Shown: positions 8,987 to 17,462, counted from the first letter of the stretch. The stretch is DNA of 38,980 bases from Bacteroidota bacterium (GCA_003554865.1 PWHJ01000050.1:1-38980), one strand, 5' to 3'. The notes: generated from the letters alone by a model not told the origin. Numbers and translations are program-made.

Positions 8987-10099
8987 ATGGAGCAACTTAA
9001 ACATACCGCCCTGACAAACTACCACATCGAGCTGGGGGCCAAAATGCAGCCTTTTGCCGGATTTTACATGCCTGTTGAATACAGTGGTGTAAAGGATGAG
9101 CACAAAGCGGTGCGTAAAGGAGTGGGTGTATTCGACGTCTCGCATATGGGTGAGTTCTGGGTTAAAGGACCGAAAGCGTTTGATCTTCTTCAGAAGGTTA
9201 CCACAAATGATGTTTCAGCTCTTTATGACGGAAAAGTTCAGTATACCTGCATGCCGAACGGCAAGGGAGGCATTGTGGATGATCTGCTTATATACCGCTT
9301 TAATGAAGAGACATACATGCTTGTGGTAAATGGGGCAAATATTGAAAAGGACTGGAAATGGATCGCTCAGCATGCTTTTGAAATGGGCATGGAGGAGGGT
9401 AAAGAGCTATATGACGCTTCCGGTGAGATATCGCTGATTGCCGTTCAGGGTCCGCTTGCCATGAAAACGGTAAATAAACTTACCGAAGAACCGGTTGAGG
9501 AGATGAAATTTTACACTTTCAAAAAAATGAAAGTTGCAGGTATAGAGGATGCCATTTTTTCAGTGACCGGTTATACCGGTTCGGGCGGGTGTGAAATATA
9601 TGTTGAGAATAAAGATGCTCCGGCTCTCTGGGAGGCGGTCTTTGAGGCGGGGAGAGAATTCGGCATCAAACCTGCCGGTCTTGCCGCAAGGGATACCCTG
9701 CGCCTTGAAAAGGGTCTTTGTCTTTACGGGAATGACATAGATGAGACAACTTCTCCCATTGAGGCAAGGCTGGGCTGGATCACCAAGTTTACTGACAATA
9801 ACGATTTTATAGACAGGGATTTGCTTTATAAGCAAAAAACCGGGGGAGTTGAACGCAGGCTGGTAGGCTTTGTGATGGAAGAGAAGGGTATTCCGCGCAA
9901 AGATTACGATATTGTAAATGAGAATGGGGAAAAGATCGGACGGGTTACATCCGGTACAATGTCGCCGATGATGAATGTGGGCATAGGTATGGGGTATGTT
10001 AAAACCGGATATTCCACGGCCGATACTGAAATATTCATAGTGATAAGAAACCGTTCGCTGAAGGCCAGAGTTGTAAAAATGCCTATTTATAAGGAATAA
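8987..10099 (+). CDS. gcvT: Glycine cleavage system T protein (aminomethyltransferase)
   Basis: A 370-residue enzyme of normal length. GcvT takes the aminomethyl group from lipoylated GcvH and gives methylene-tetrahydrofolate plus ammonia. Visible family segments are the N-terminal HTALTNYHIELGAKMQPFAG, FDVSHMGE at about 49-56, and GGIVDDLL at about 94-101, which carries the conserved catalytic Asp. The C-terminal GcvT domain has the SPIEARLGW segment and an IGxVTSGTMSP-like end. The other glycine-cleavage genes (gcvH, gcvP) are not in the window. Its position ahead of comB and serCA fits serine-glycine one-carbon metabolism, but the 159-bp gap to comB suggests a separate transcript. Confidence 0.97.
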   Translation: MEQLKHTALTNYHIELGAKMQPFAGFYMPVEYSGVKDEHKAVRKGVGVFDVSHMGEFWVKGPKAFDLLQKVTTNDVSALYDGKVQYTCMPNGKGGIVDDLLIYRFNEETYMLVVNGANIEKDWKWIAQHAFEMGMEEGKELYDASGEISLIAVQGPLAMKTVNKLTEEPVEEMKFYTFKKMKVAGIEDAIFSVTGYTGSGGCEIYVENKDAPALWEAVFEAGREFGIKPAGLAARDTLRLEKGLCLYGNDIDETTSPIEARLGWITKFTDNNDFIDRDLLYKQKTGGVERRLVGFVMEEKGIPRKDYDIVNENGEKIGRVTSGTMSPMMNVGIGMGYVKTGYSTADTEIFIVIRNRSLKARVVKMPIYKE

Positions 10100-10258
10100 A
10101 ATTCGTTTGTCCCTGCTGATTAGTTTTTGAAGGGAGAGTTTTGCCTTCAGTTGAGTACTGAAAATGTATTGCGCTCCCTTTAAATTTTTTCGAAATTATA
10201 TTGTTTTTCGCAAAGGCACCCTTTGTTATTTCTATAATACAAATTATCCAACTAAAAA

Positions 10259-11005
10259 GTGAAACATAAAAAGAGGATAGAAGTTTGCCTGACCAACAGT
10301 TTGTTTGGCAATTATGAAACCGAAAACAGAACGGTTGTTGTGGCTGATATACTGAGGGCCACAACGGCAGTTTGCACTGCTTTCAAAAACGGTGCTGAAA
10401 AGCTTATCCCGGTTTCAACCGTTGCCGAAGCAAGGAAGATGAAAGAAAAAGGATATATTGTGGCTGCCGAGCGGGAAGGGGAAAAGCTTGATTTTGCCGA
10501 TTACGGTAATTCCCCCTTTAATTTTACCGAAGAAAATGTGAAAGGGAAAACAATTGTTTACAGTACAACAAACGGGACCAGCGCCATGCAGATGGCCGGC
10601 GGTGCCAGCTTGGTTGTTATCGGATCTTTCATTAACCTTTCATCTCTTTGCGGGTGGCTCAATGAAAAAGGAATGGCCGTGACAGTGCTTTGTGCGGGGA
10701 GGAAAGGCAGGTTTTGCCTTGAAGATGCCGTATTTGCAGGAGCCTTGTGTGAAAAGCTTATCCAAACCGGCAATTTTTATTCCGCTTGTGATTCTGCCTT
10801 TGCATCAATGACTCTTTGGAGCAGTGCAAGGAGCGATTTGAAAGGATACCTTGAGAATGCCCGGCAGCGCCACCGGCTGAAAAAAAAGGGACTCGACAAT
10901 ATTCTTGATTATACATACACACCCGATACAACATCTGTTGTGCCTGTACTGACCGGCAATTGCCTGGTCGGTTATGAACACGCGCTTCAAAACAAGCTGC
11001 TTTGA
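10259..11005 (+). CDS. comB: 2-phosphosulfolactate phosphatase (ComB family)
   Basis: A 248-residue ComB-fold protein. Known members hydrolyse 2-phosphosulfolactate to sulfolactate in coenzyme M biosynthesis. Conserved segments here are ADILRATT (29-36), AAEREG (69-74), STTNGTSAM (102-110) and CAGRKGRFCLEDAVFAGAL (145-163). The start is GTG at 10259 (GTG AAA CAT AAA AAG); no in-frame ATG lies nearby upstream. ComA and ComC are not in the window. Bacteroidota do not make coenzyme M, so the true substrate here may be another sulfonate or phospho-acid. It precedes serC by 85 bp. Confidence 0.9.
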   Translation: MKHKKRIEVCLTNSLFGNYETENRTVVVADILRATTAVCTAFKNGAEKLIPVSTVAEARKMKEKGYIVAAEREGEKLDFADYGNSPFNFTEENVKGKTIVYSTTNGTSAMQMAGGASLVVIGSFINLSSLCGWLNEKGMAVTVLCAGRKGRFCLEDAVFAGALCEKLIQTGNFYSACDSAFASMTLWSSARSDLKGYLENARQRHRLKKKGLDNILDYTYTPDTTSVVPVLTGNCLVGYEHALQNKLL

Positions 11006-11090
11006 TGTGCCGCCGGGTAGATTGACATTAAATTTAAATTATAATTGTAACCAGCTATTAAAAAAGTGTTAAACCTTAAAATCAGATCAA

Positions 11091-12167
11091 ATGAAAAAAC
11101 ATAATTTCAGTGCAGGTCCGTCGATCCTTCCGAAAGAGGTGATTGAGAATACCTCGAAAGCTGTTATGGATCTCAACGGCATAGGCTTGTCGGTTATGGA
11201 AATTTCCCATCGCGGCAAAGATTTCCAGGCGATAATGGATGAGGCGGTAGAGCTTTTCAGGGAATTGCTAGGTATTCCCGAAGGTTATCATGTGCTTTTC
11301 CTTGGAGGTGGAGCAAGTATGCAGTTTTGCATGGTTCCTTTTAACCTTCTTGAAAAAAAGGCCGCTTACCTTGAAACTGGTTCCTGGGCAAAAAAAGCTG
11401 TCAAGGAGGCAAAAAATTTCGGAGAGGTTGAAGTGACTGCCAGTTCGGGCGACAAAAACTACAACTACATACCGAAAGATTTCCGCATACCCTCTGATGC
11501 GGACTATTTCCATATAACCACCAACAACACCATTTTCGGTACTCAGATAAAGGAGGATTATGACAGTCCCGTTCCCCTGGTGGCAGATATGTCTTCAGAC
11601 ATTTTCAGCCGTCCCGTGGATGTTTCCAAATACGGCATCATTTATGGCGGTGCTCAGAAAAATCTTGGTCCCGCCGGTGTGACTTTTGTCATTGTAAGAG
11701 AAGATATACTCGGGAAAGTTAGCCGGACTATACCCACAATGCTCAATTACAAGACCCACATTGACAACGGTTCAATGTTCAACACACCTCCGTGCCTACC
11801 TGTCTTTACCGTTAAAGAAACCCTCAAGTGGCTGAAAAATCTTGGCGGTGTTGAGAAAATTCAGGAAATGAACGAAGAAAAGGCCCGTTTGCTTTATGAT
11901 GCAATAGAGAGCAGCAAAATTTTTACCGGTACTGCAGAAAAAGAGTCCCGTTCAATGATGAACGTCTGCTTTGTTATGAAAAAGGAGTATGAGGATCTCA
12001 ACGATGAGTTTTTGAAGTTTGCCCAGCAAAAAGGTATGGTGGGGATAAAGGGGCACCGTTCGGTAGGCGGGTTCAGGGCTTCGATATACAATGCACTGCC
12101 GCTGGAAAGTGTCAGGGCTCTTATCGCCACAATGAATGAGTTTGAGGATTGTATGTTAAATAAATAA
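11091..12167 (+). CDS. serC: Phosphoserine aminotransferase
   Basis: A 358-residue class-V aminotransferase converting 3-phosphohydroxypyruvate and glutamate to O-phosphoserine. It opens with [10 protein letters not shown], has the PLP-contact segment [11 protein letters not shown] (69-79), VADMSSDI near 164-171 with the PLP-pyridine Asp, and the Schiff-base Lys190 in [12 protein letters not shown]. The length matches the family. It is followed 13 bp later by serA, giving a clear serCA operon. Confidence 0.97.
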   Translation: MKKHNFSAGPSILPKEVIENTSKAVMDLNGIGLSVMEISHRGKDFQAIMDEAVELFRELLGIPEGYHVLFLGGGASMQFCMVPFNLLEKKAAYLETGSWAKKAVKEAKNFGEVEVTASSGDKNYNYIPKDFRIPSDADYFHITTNNTIFGTQIKEDYDSPVPLVADMSSDIFSRPVDVSKYGIIYGGAQKNLGPAGVTFVIVREDILGKVSRTIPTMLNYKTHIDNGSMFNTPPCLPVFTVKETLKWLKNLGGVEKIQEMNEEKARLLYDAIESSKIFTGTAEKESRSMMNVCFVMKKEYEDLNDEFLKFAQQKGMVGIKGHRSVGGFRASIYNALPLESVRALIATMNEFEDCMLNK

Positions 12168-12180
12168 AATAGTAACAGAT

Positions 12181-13104
12181 ATGGCAAAAATACTGGTAGC
12201 AACAGAAAAACCCTTTGCCAAACCGGCAATAAACGGTATAAGGGAAATAACGGAAAAAGAAGGTTATGAGCTGAGTTTGCTGGAGAAATATACAGACAAG
12301 TCAGAGCTGCTGAAAGCTGTTTCCGGGGTTGAGGCCCTGATAGTAAGAAGCGATAAGGTTGACAGGGAAGTGATTGAAGCCGGCGGAAACCTTAAGATAG
12401 TTGTAAGGGCCGGTGCCGGATATGACAATGTAGACCTTGAAGCTGCATCGGAAAAAGGTATTGTGGTAATGAACACCCCGGGCCAGAACTCTAATGCAGT
12501 TGCGGAGCTGGCCACGGGAATGATGGTCTATTCTGCAAGGAATATGTTTAACGGGTCTGCCGGGACAGAGCTTTACGGTAAAAAGGTTGGCATACACGGA
12601 TACGGCAATGTCGGCAAACATATAAACAGGATAGCCAAAGGTTTCGGTATGGAAGTTTATACATATCATCCCCGTGTAGAAAAACGGGTCATCGAAGGAG
12701 AGGGGGTGATACCCGTTGATTCCATAGAGGAGCTCTACAGTACCTGTCAATATATTTCCCTTAATATACCCGCAAGAGAGGAGAATCTTAAAGCTGTCGG
12801 ACACAAGCTGTTGTCAGCCATGCCGGCAAACGGTACGCTTGTGAATACCGCCCGCAAGGAGGTCATTGATGAAGAGGGACTTCTCAGGGTAATGGAGGAG
12901 AGAAATGATATTAAGTATCTTTCAGATATAGAGCCTGACTGCAAAGGTCAAATGAGTGAAAAGTTCCCCGGGCGCTACTTTTTCACCCCAAAGAAAATGG
13001 GTGCCCAGACGGCCGAGGCAAATATAAACGCAGGTATTGCTGCGGCAAAACAGATTGCCGGCTATCTGAAAGATGGCGACACGACATTCCGGGTAAACAA
13101 GTAG
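12181..13104 (+). CDS. serA: D-3-phosphoglycerate dehydrogenase, short Lys-type
   Basis: A 307-residue D-2-hydroxyacid dehydrogenase that oxidises 3-phosphoglycerate, the first step of serine synthesis. The NAD-binding Rossmann motif is GIHGYGNVGKH (137-147). Arg225 in NTARKE and Glu251 in DIEPD match the catalytic Arg and Glu. The catalytic His of the usual TPHxG motif is replaced: TPKKMGAQTAEA (269-280) has Lys271/Lys272. There is no C-terminal ACT or intervening domain, so serine feedback through an ACT domain is not expected. This short Lys-form is, to my knowledge, characteristic of Bacteroides relatives and of Entamoeba PGDH. It is directly downstream of serC. Confidence 0.93.
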   Translation: MAKILVATEKPFAKPAINGIREITEKEGYELSLLEKYTDKSELLKAVSGVEALIVRSDKVDREVIEAGGNLKIVVRAGAGYDNVDLEAASEKGIVVMNTPGQNSNAVAELATGMMVYSARNMFNGSAGTELYGKKVGIHGYGNVGKHINRIAKGFGMEVYTYHPRVEKRVIEGEGVIPVDSIEELYSTCQYISLNIPAREENLKAVGHKLLSAMPANGTLVNTARKEVIDEEGLLRVMEERNDIKYLSDIEPDCKGQMSEKFPGRYFFTPKKMGAQTAEANINAGIAAAKQIAGYLKDGDTTFRVNK

Positions 13105-13113
13105 GCATGATGG

Positions 13114-13138
13114 ATGCAGGCGGCCGTACCGCCTGCAT
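13114..13138 (+). other. Intercistronic GC-rich hairpin between serA and DUF1015 gene
   Basis: A perfect 10-bp stem, ATGCAGGCGG (13114-13123) with CCGCCTGCAT (13129-13138), and a 5-nt loop. On the plus strand it is followed by an A-run rather than a U-run, so it is not a standard intrinsic terminator for this operon. It may be an mRNA-processing or stability element. Confidence 0.6.
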
Positions 13139-13163
13139 TAAAAAAAATTAAAACTGATAAGAT

Positions 13164-14411
13164 ATGGCTATACTAAAACCATTCAAAGGGATTCGCCCCC
13201 CGGCAAACCTTGCAAGGTACGTTGCATCGCGCCCCTATGATGTGCTTAATTCACAGGAGGCAAAGGATGAGGCAAAAGACAACCCTTATTCTCTTTTACA
13301 TATTATCAAGCCGGAAATAGATTGTCCGGAAGGGACCGGTGAGTATGACCCTCTGGTTTACGAAACGGCAAAGGAGAACTTCAAAAAGTTCCTGGAAAAC
13401 GAATGGCTTGTTCCCGACAGGGAGGATTCTCTCTATATATACGCCCAGACGATGGACTGTAAAACACAGTACGGTATTGTAGGATGCGCCGGGGTGGAGG
13501 ATTATATGAACGATGTTATCAAGAAGCATGAGCTGACACGCAAGGACAAGGAAGAAGACAGAATGAAGCACGTGAGGGTGACAAATGCCAATATGGAGCC
13601 GGTATTTTTTACATATCGCGCCGTTGAGGAGATAGATAAAATTGTGGAGGATTTTGTGAATAAAAATGAGCCGGTTTACGATTTTACTGCAGATGACGGA
13701 GTGGAGCACCGTTTTTGGGCAATAGGGGATAAGGGGACGATTGACCGGATTGTGGGGCTTTTTGGTGAGATCCCCTGCACTTATGTAGCCGACGGGCACC
13801 ACCGGACTGCCGCGGCGGCCCTGGTAGGAGAGGAGAAGAAAAAAAACAATCCCAACCATACAGGTAACGAGGAGTACAATTATTTTATGGCGGTGCACTT
13901 CCCGGACAACCAGCTTAACATTATTGATTACAACAGGGTGGTGAAGGATCTTAACGGACTTTCACCCGCAGAGTTCATCGAAAAACTTAAAGAAGTGTTC
14001 GATGTTGAGGAGAAAGGGGAAAAAATATATAAACCTGACCGTATTCATAACTTCGGCATGTACCTGGAGGGGAAATGGTATTCGCTCACGGCCAGACCGG
14101 GAACTTATGATGACAACGACCCGATTGGCAGGCTGGATGTGACCGTTTTATCGGATCATGTTCTGGACAGGATCCTTGGAATAAAAGATCTGAGAACCGA
14201 CAAGAGGATTGATTTTGTAGGCGGAATAAGGGGACCTGGTGAGCTAAAAAAGCGTGTTGACAGTTCAGAGATGAAGGTTGCCTTTGCACTTTATCCGGTT
14301 TCAATGAACCAGCTTATGGATATTGCCGATACAGGCAATATTATGCCGCCCAAAACAACATGGTTTGAGCCCAAGCTAAGAAGCGGGCTTGTTGTACATA
14401 CTCTTGATTGA
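13164..14411 (+). CDS. DUF1015-family protein linked to serine synthesis
   Basis: A 415-residue cytoplasmic protein with no signal peptide. It opens with KPFKGIRPP and has the conserved segments SRPYDVLNSQEA (22-33), KKHELTRKDKEEDR (120-133) and YVADGHHRTAAAA (207-219), all typical of DUF1015. The DGHHR motif recalls the ParB/sulfiredoxin-fold nucleotide-binding motif found in free-serine kinases such as SerK and SbnI. The gene lies 59 bp downstream of serA and ends at a strong terminator, so it is the third gene of serC-serA-DUF1015. No serB is present in the window. A role in phosphoserine/serine handling is inferred from context and motif; no member's activity is established to my knowledge. 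Confidence 0.9.
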   Translation: MAILKPFKGIRPPANLARYVASRPYDVLNSQEAKDEAKDNPYSLLHIIKPEIDCPEGTGEYDPLVYETAKENFKKFLENEWLVPDREDSLYIYAQTMDCKTQYGIVGCAGVEDYMNDVIKKHELTRKDKEEDRMKHVRVTNANMEPVFFTYRAVEEIDKIVEDFVNKNEPVYDFTADDGVEHRFWAIGDKGTIDRIVGLFGEIPCTYVADGHHRTAAAALVGEEKKKNNPNHTGNEEYNYFMAVHFPDNQLNIIDYNRVVKDLNGLSPAEFIEKLKEVFDVEEKGEKIYKPDRIHNFGMYLEGKWYSLTARPGTYDDNDPIGRLDVTVLSDHVLDRILGIKDLRTDKRIDFVGGIRGPGELKKRVDSSEMKVAFALYPVSMNQLMDIADTGNIMPPKTTWFEPKLRSGLVVHTLD

Positions 14412-14427
14412 AACTGTAGTGTTTAAG

Positions 14428-14460
14428 AATGCCCTGATTTTTTCAGGGCATTTTATTTTT
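14428..14460 (+). terminator. Terminator of the serC-serA-DUF1015 operon
   Basis: A perfect 10-bp stem AATGCCCTGA/TCAGGGCATT with a 5-T loop, followed by TTATTTTTT. It lies 17 bp after the DUF1015 stop. Confidence 0.85.
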
Positions 14461-14463
14461 TAT

Positions 14464-14471
14464 TACTTTTG
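14464..14471 (+). promoter_or_regulatory. Candidate -7 box of the YggS gene
   Basis: TACTTTTG matches TAnnTTTG and lies just past the terminator, 21 bp before the ATG. The same octamer precedes folP at 29524. No clear -33 TTTG is seen. Confidence 0.35.
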
Positions 14472-14492
14472 GAAAAGTAAAAAAACCATTCC

Positions 14493-15161
14493 ATGAACAT
14501 TCCAAAAAACCTGCAAAAACTTAAAGAAAGTATCCCTGAAGATGTGAAAATTGTTCTTGTTACTAAAACAAGAACGACAGGGGAGATTATGGAGGCTTAC
14601 AATGCGGGTCACAGGTTGTTCGGTGAGAACAAGGTGCAGGAACTTTTGCAAAAGAAGGATCACCTGCCCGAAGATATTGAATGGCATATGGTCGGACACC
14701 TTCAGTCCAACAAGGTAAAATATATAGCTCCCTTTATCGGGTTTATTCACGGGGTTGATTCCCTGAAGCTTCTGAAGGTTATAAACAAGGAGGCTGTAAA
14801 GAATTCCCGTGTAATAGACTGTCTTTTGCAGATCCATATAGCCAGGGAGGAAACAAAATTCGGAATGTCTCAGGAGGAGGTTTTTCAGATGCTGGATTCA
14901 CCCCAAACAGCAGATCTTCAAAATATCAGGCTGCGTGGTTTGATGGGGATGGCTACCTTTACCGATAAAAGCCAGCAGATAAGGGAAGAGTTTGAGCAGC
15001 TGGCTGATCTTTCTTCCCGGATCAGGCAGGGGTATATGACCCTTCTCCCGCACTTTGGTGAACTTTCAATGGGCATGTCTTCCGATTATGATATTGCAAT
15101 TGAAAAGGGAAGCACAATGATACGGGTCGGCAGTGTAGTTTTCGGCGAGCGAACTTATTGA
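14493..15161 (+). CDS. yggS: YggS/PROSC-family PLP homeostasis protein
   Basis: A 222-residue single-domain fold-type III PLP protein. The PLP Lys is Lys25 in VLVTKTR. Other family segments are FGENKVQEL, WHMVGHLQSNKVKYI and the C-terminal SMGMSSDYDIAI plus GSTMIRVGS, which bind the PLP phosphate. Members have no strong enzymatic activity; they buffer PLP and affect amino-acid and keto-acid balance. The gene stands between a terminator upstream and the 77-bp gap to the next gene. Its position next to PLP-dependent SerC is suggestive only. Confidence 0.94.
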   Translation: MNIPKNLQKLKESIPEDVKIVLVTKTRTTGEIMEAYNAGHRLFGENKVQELLQKKDHLPEDIEWHMVGHLQSNKVKYIAPFIGFIHGVDSLKLLKVINKEAVKNSRVIDCLLQIHIAREETKFGMSQEEVFQMLDSPQTADLQNIRLRGLMGMATFTDKSQQIREEFEQLADLSSRIRQGYMTLLPHFGELSMGMSSDYDIAIEKGSTMIRVGSVVFGERTY

Positions 15162-15238
15162 GACCGGTTGAAACGCCTGTATACAGTTTTTGAATAATTT
15201 TAAAAATTAAATAATAACTTTTTAAACTATTTTTTAAA

Positions 15239-16216
15239 ATGGCAAACATTGAAGTTAAATACATGGGAATGGGACTTAAAAGTCCCGTTATTGTCGGAAG
15301 TTCCGGACTAACCTCATCAGTGGACAATATCAGGCAAATGGAAAAGGAAGGTGCAGGTGCGGTAATTCTCAAATCTCTTTTTGAGGAACAGATCAATTAC
15401 GAGGCTGGCAGGCTGATGGGCGGACACGGATACCCGGAAGCGGAGGATTATATTAAAAGTTATACTAAAAGGAATTCTGTTGACCAGTATCTCTCGCTTT
15501 TGAAAAAAGCCAGGGAGAATGTTTCCATTCCCGTTATTGCCAGCATTAACTGTGTCTCCTCAACTGAATGGGTCGGCTTTGCAAAGGAGCTGGAGGAGGC
15601 GGGAGCCGATGCAATTGAACTGAATGTTTTTTATCTGCCATATGACAAAAATGCACCGTCTTCAAAATATGAAGAGGTCTATTTTGAGCTGACACAAAAG
15701 ATTAAAAGTATTGTTAACATACCCGTTTCAATAAAACTGGGTAATCATTTTACCAATCTGATAAGGGTTGTGGAAAACCTCAGGGGAGCGGGAGCTGATT
15801 CGGTCGTTCTCTTTAACCGCTTTTACGAGCCCGATATCGATATTGACACAATGAAAATGACCTCGGCGGAGGTTTTTAGCTCCCCCTCCGATATAAGGCA
15901 TACACTTCGATGGGTTGCTATAGTTTCGGGGAAAGTGCCCGGTATGGAGATATCGGCTTCAACGGGAATACATTCCGGGGAAGGTGCCGTTAAACAATTG
16001 CTTGCAGGAGCGCAAACCGTTCAGTTATGCTCTGTTCTCTACCAAAACGGACTGGGGGAGATAGGTAAAATTAATGATGAAATAGCCGACTGGATGAGAA
16101 AGGAAAATTTTAAGACAATTGATCAGTTCAGGGGCAAAATGAACTACAGCCGTATTCCCGACCCCGAGGTTTATGAACGTTCCCAGTTTATGAAGTATTT
16201 TTCAAGTATCCACTGA
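15239..16216 (+). CDS. Dihydroorotate dehydrogenase-like flavoprotein
   Basis: A 325-residue TIM-barrel protein of the class usually annotated 'dihydroorotate dehydrogenase-like'. It opens with IEVKYMGMGLKSPVIVGSSG and has the FMN-barrel segments VPVIASINC-like (IPVIASINC), SIKLGNHF with a conserved Lys, VVLFNRFYEPDID, and the phosphate-binding turn SASTGIHSGEGAVKQLLAGA. It lacks the adjacent PyrK-type subunit gene and is longer than PyrD-B, so the true substrate is uncertain: pyrimidine synthesis or another oxidoreductase step. The stop codon lies in a small hairpin (16212-16229). Confidence 0.85.
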   Translation: MANIEVKYMGMGLKSPVIVGSSGLTSSVDNIRQMEKEGAGAVILKSLFEEQINYEAGRLMGGHGYPEAEDYIKSYTKRNSVDQYLSLLKKARENVSIPVIASINCVSSTEWVGFAKELEEAGADAIELNVFYLPYDKNAPSSKYEEVYFELTQKIKSIVNIPVSIKLGNHFTNLIRVVENLRGAGADSVVLFNRFYEPDIDIDTMKMTSAEVFSSPSDIRHTLRWVAIVSGKVPGMEISASTGIHSGEGAVKQLLAGAQTVQLCSVLYQNGLGEIGKINDEIADWMRKENFKTIDQFRGKMNYSRIPDPEVYERSQFMKYFSSIH

Positions 16217-16236
16217 CATTTATGTCAGTTCTCTTT
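16212..16236 (+). terminator. Small terminator overlapping the stop codon of the DHOD-like gene
   Basis: ACTGACAT (16212-16219) pairs with ATGTCAGT (16222-16229), followed by TCTCTTT. The TGA stop at 16214-16216 is inside the left arm. The stem is short, so efficiency is uncertain. Confidence 0.5.
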
Positions 16237-16258
16237 AATGGATTTTTATTGCTCCCGT

Positions 16259-16327
16259 GGGATCAGGGTATCTTTTTGTTCAGTATGTGCCACCTTCCTG
16301 TTCAGTTTATGGTACCTTCCTGATCCC
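16259..16327. repeat. Repeat module: two 22-bp direct repeats inside a 9-bp inverted repeat
   Basis: Two adjacent direct repeats, 16277-16298 and 16299-16320, agree at 18 of 22 positions (TGTTCAGT...ACCTTCC). They are flanked by the inverted pair GGGATCAGG (16259-16267) and CCTGATCCC (16319-16327). Multiple short repeats near a terminus are known for IS21-family elements, so this may be a transposon-end remnant. The rest of the 355-bp gene-free stretch 16217-16571 shows nothing else that I can support; a 69-codon minus-strand frame across it reads through the repeats and is not convincing. Confidence 0.5.
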
Positions 16328-16571
16328 TGCCTTTTAAGAATACTCAATTTACTTTCTTTGAAGGGCCAATATTTTGCCGGAGTGTAAAACCCTGAACATT
16401 TTGCAACAATTATTTTAAATTTTCCGTAAACTGTCAGCGGGGCCAAATTTTTCATGGTAATTATAACATAACATGCCGGGTGAAGAATTTATTCGGGACG
16501 GCAAGGGTGTTTAACCGGTTTTGTGTGGAACTGACAGGCCGCCGTGTATTGATTGATTTAAAGCGTCTACA

Positions 16572-17462
16572 ATGAGAAAACTTGCGGCAGTATTGCTGAT
16601 TTTTGCATTTATCCCGTTTTATTCATGTCGCGATTCAAAAGAAGATGAGCAGGAGGAGACAGGTGAAGAGTTTATTTATGAGCCTTATGAAGAAATAGAG
16701 TATGTTAAGAGGATCTTTTACGCCCTGCCCTCTCCTGTTGAAACGGCTTTTCTCCTTAAAAGCTCTGGAGCAGTGTATGATGAAGAGTTGTTGAGTAAGA
16801 CAGAAAATTCAGGAAATTACCTTACAACAAAAAGCAAGGCCCTTAATCTTGGTATCTATATAACCGATTTAAGCTATGTGAGTTTTTTTGACCAGACACA
16901 GGAATCTATAAGGTATATGGCAACGGTGCGGGAGCTGGCCGAAAGTATGGGAGTTATGGATGCCTTTGATAACCGGACTGTTGAGCGCCTTGAGGCTAAC
17001 CTGAACAACCGTGATGTGGTCATGGATATTATATCTGAGTCTTATATGAGGTCCAGTGCTTTCCTTAGTGAAAACCGCCGGGATGCAATTGCGGCTATGG
17101 TTTTTACAGGAGGATGGGTTGAAGGGCTTTATTTAGCCCTGAATCTTGCCGATACGGGTAAAAATGGGGGGAATGGACTGGTTGAGCATATTGCCGGACA
17201 GAAACTTTCACTTGATTTGCTGATGAGGATTTTAGAGGAAAATAGCCATAACAGCGATGTTGCTGAGCTGCTTGAAGAGATGGAAAAAATATATGAGGTT
17301 TACGGGCAAATGGATGCTGCATCAACCGATTTGCGCCTGGAAACAGGTGAAGATGATAAAGCGGTAATTGTTTCCGATAGGGAGGTTAGTATGACGCAAT
17401 CACAGTTACGGGAATTGAAAAGACGTATAAACGGTGTTCGCAGCAGTTTTGTCTCTTATTAA
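16572..17462 (+). CDS. Uncharacterised helical lipoprotein, 296 aa
   Basis: The N-terminus MRKLAAVLLIFAFIPFYSC is a lipoprotein signal with Cys19, followed by a very acidic linker (about 20-45). The remaining 250 residues look mostly alpha-helical, with segments such as YALPSPVETAFLLKSSGA, KALNLGIYITDLSY and FDQTQESIRYM. I recall this pattern from a recurring Bacteroidota lipoprotein family without assigned function; no enzyme motif is seen. The stop is 10 bp before the ATG of the next gene, so the two are very likely co-transcribed and may form an envelope complex. Confidence 0.85.
   Translation: MRKLAAVLLIFAFIPFYSCRDSKEDEQEETGEEFIYEPYEEIEYVKRIFYALPSPVETAFLLKSSGAVYDEELLSKTENSGNYLTTKSKALNLGIYITDLSYVSFFDQTQESIRYMATVRELAESMGVMDAFDNRTVERLEANLNNRDVVMDIISESYMRSSAFLSENRRDAIAAMVFTGGWVEGLYLALNLADTGKNGGNGLVEHIAGQKLSLDLLMRILEENSHNSDVAELLEEMEKIYEVYGQMDAASTDLRLETGEDDKAVIVSDREVSMTQSQLRELKRRINGVRSSFVSY

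Noticed and set aside
16246-16455. 69-codon minus-strand reading frame
   Set aside because: Its second half reads straight through the direct and inverted repeats, it shows no domain or signal, and composition is not coding-like.
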